Shown here piece after piece: positions 5,042 to 5,086 of a stretch of DNA of 5,086 bases (its first letter is position 1; every line of letters starts with the position of its first letter). A program made the position numbers and the translations under genes. The DNA comes from Candidatus Pacebacteria bacterium CG10_big_fil_rev_8_21_14_0_10_44_11 (lineage in GTDB: Bacteria > Patescibacteriota > Microgenomatia > UBA1400 > PJMF01): positions 253 to 5,338 of the forward strand of contig PFDH01000040.1 of NCBI GenBank assembly GCA_002772705.1, in the 5' to 3' direction. The notes under the pieces are model-generated. The model was not told the DNA's origin. It worked only from the letters and a program-made list of their open reading frames with translations, and did no database searches.

Positions 5042-5086
5042 AGAGCAATTGGCTTTCCTCATCTTGAGAGCTAAATGAGCAGGCAA

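Overview
The window looks like part of a bacterial chromosome, most likely from the Candidate Phyla Radiation (Patescibacteria, perhaps Microgenomates-like). The first gene has the layout of a secreted surface-protein family I associate with that radiation, and possible promoters are of the extended -10 type. Its TGA stop falls directly after the family's usual C-terminal ending, so TGA is a normal stop here. That argues against the recoded Gracilibacteria and Absconditabacteria. The lineage is inferred from family resemblance, not from a marker phylogeny.

Layout. (1) Positions 1-875, plus strand: the 3' part of a Thr/Ser/Asn-rich, Cys-containing extracellular beta-sandwich-type protein, with its start outside the window. 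(2) Positions 876 to about 2000: a visibly AT-rich accessory stretch. It holds a minus-strand remnant of an AlbA_2/HATPase_c_4 (RecG-like C-terminal) protein, a plus-strand 183-codon ORF that weakly resembles phage BECR-fold nucleases, and a bidirectional terminator inside the 3' end of that ORF. (3) Positions 1985-2140, minus strand: a possible small ORF or gene remnant that converges on the same terminator. (4) Positions 2175-2822: a short SPFH/prohibitin-like protein with a poor N-terminal membrane anchor and almost no C-terminal coiled coil. (5) Positions 2823-3001: a regulatory region with a sigma70-like promoter, two half-sites resembling halves of the CIRCE heat-shock operator but set 36 bp apart, a perfect 14-bp palindrome and a second, extended -10 promoter. 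(6) Positions 3002-4968: the groES-groEL operon, intact and with good ribosome binding sites, closed by a strong GC-rich intrinsic terminator at 5008-5041.

How it fits together. groES and groEL encode the two parts of the ATP-driven folding chamber and are the firmest calls. The SPFH protein lies on the same strand just upstream. It could share membrane or protein quality-control duties, but its own promoter candidate and the 179-bp regulatory gap suggest separate transcription. The AT-rich segment looks like decayed, transferred DNA. I do not see convincing proof of a new biological system. The points most worth checking are the split CIRCE-like operator, the BECR-like ORF with a terminator in its coding end, and the truncated SPFH protein.
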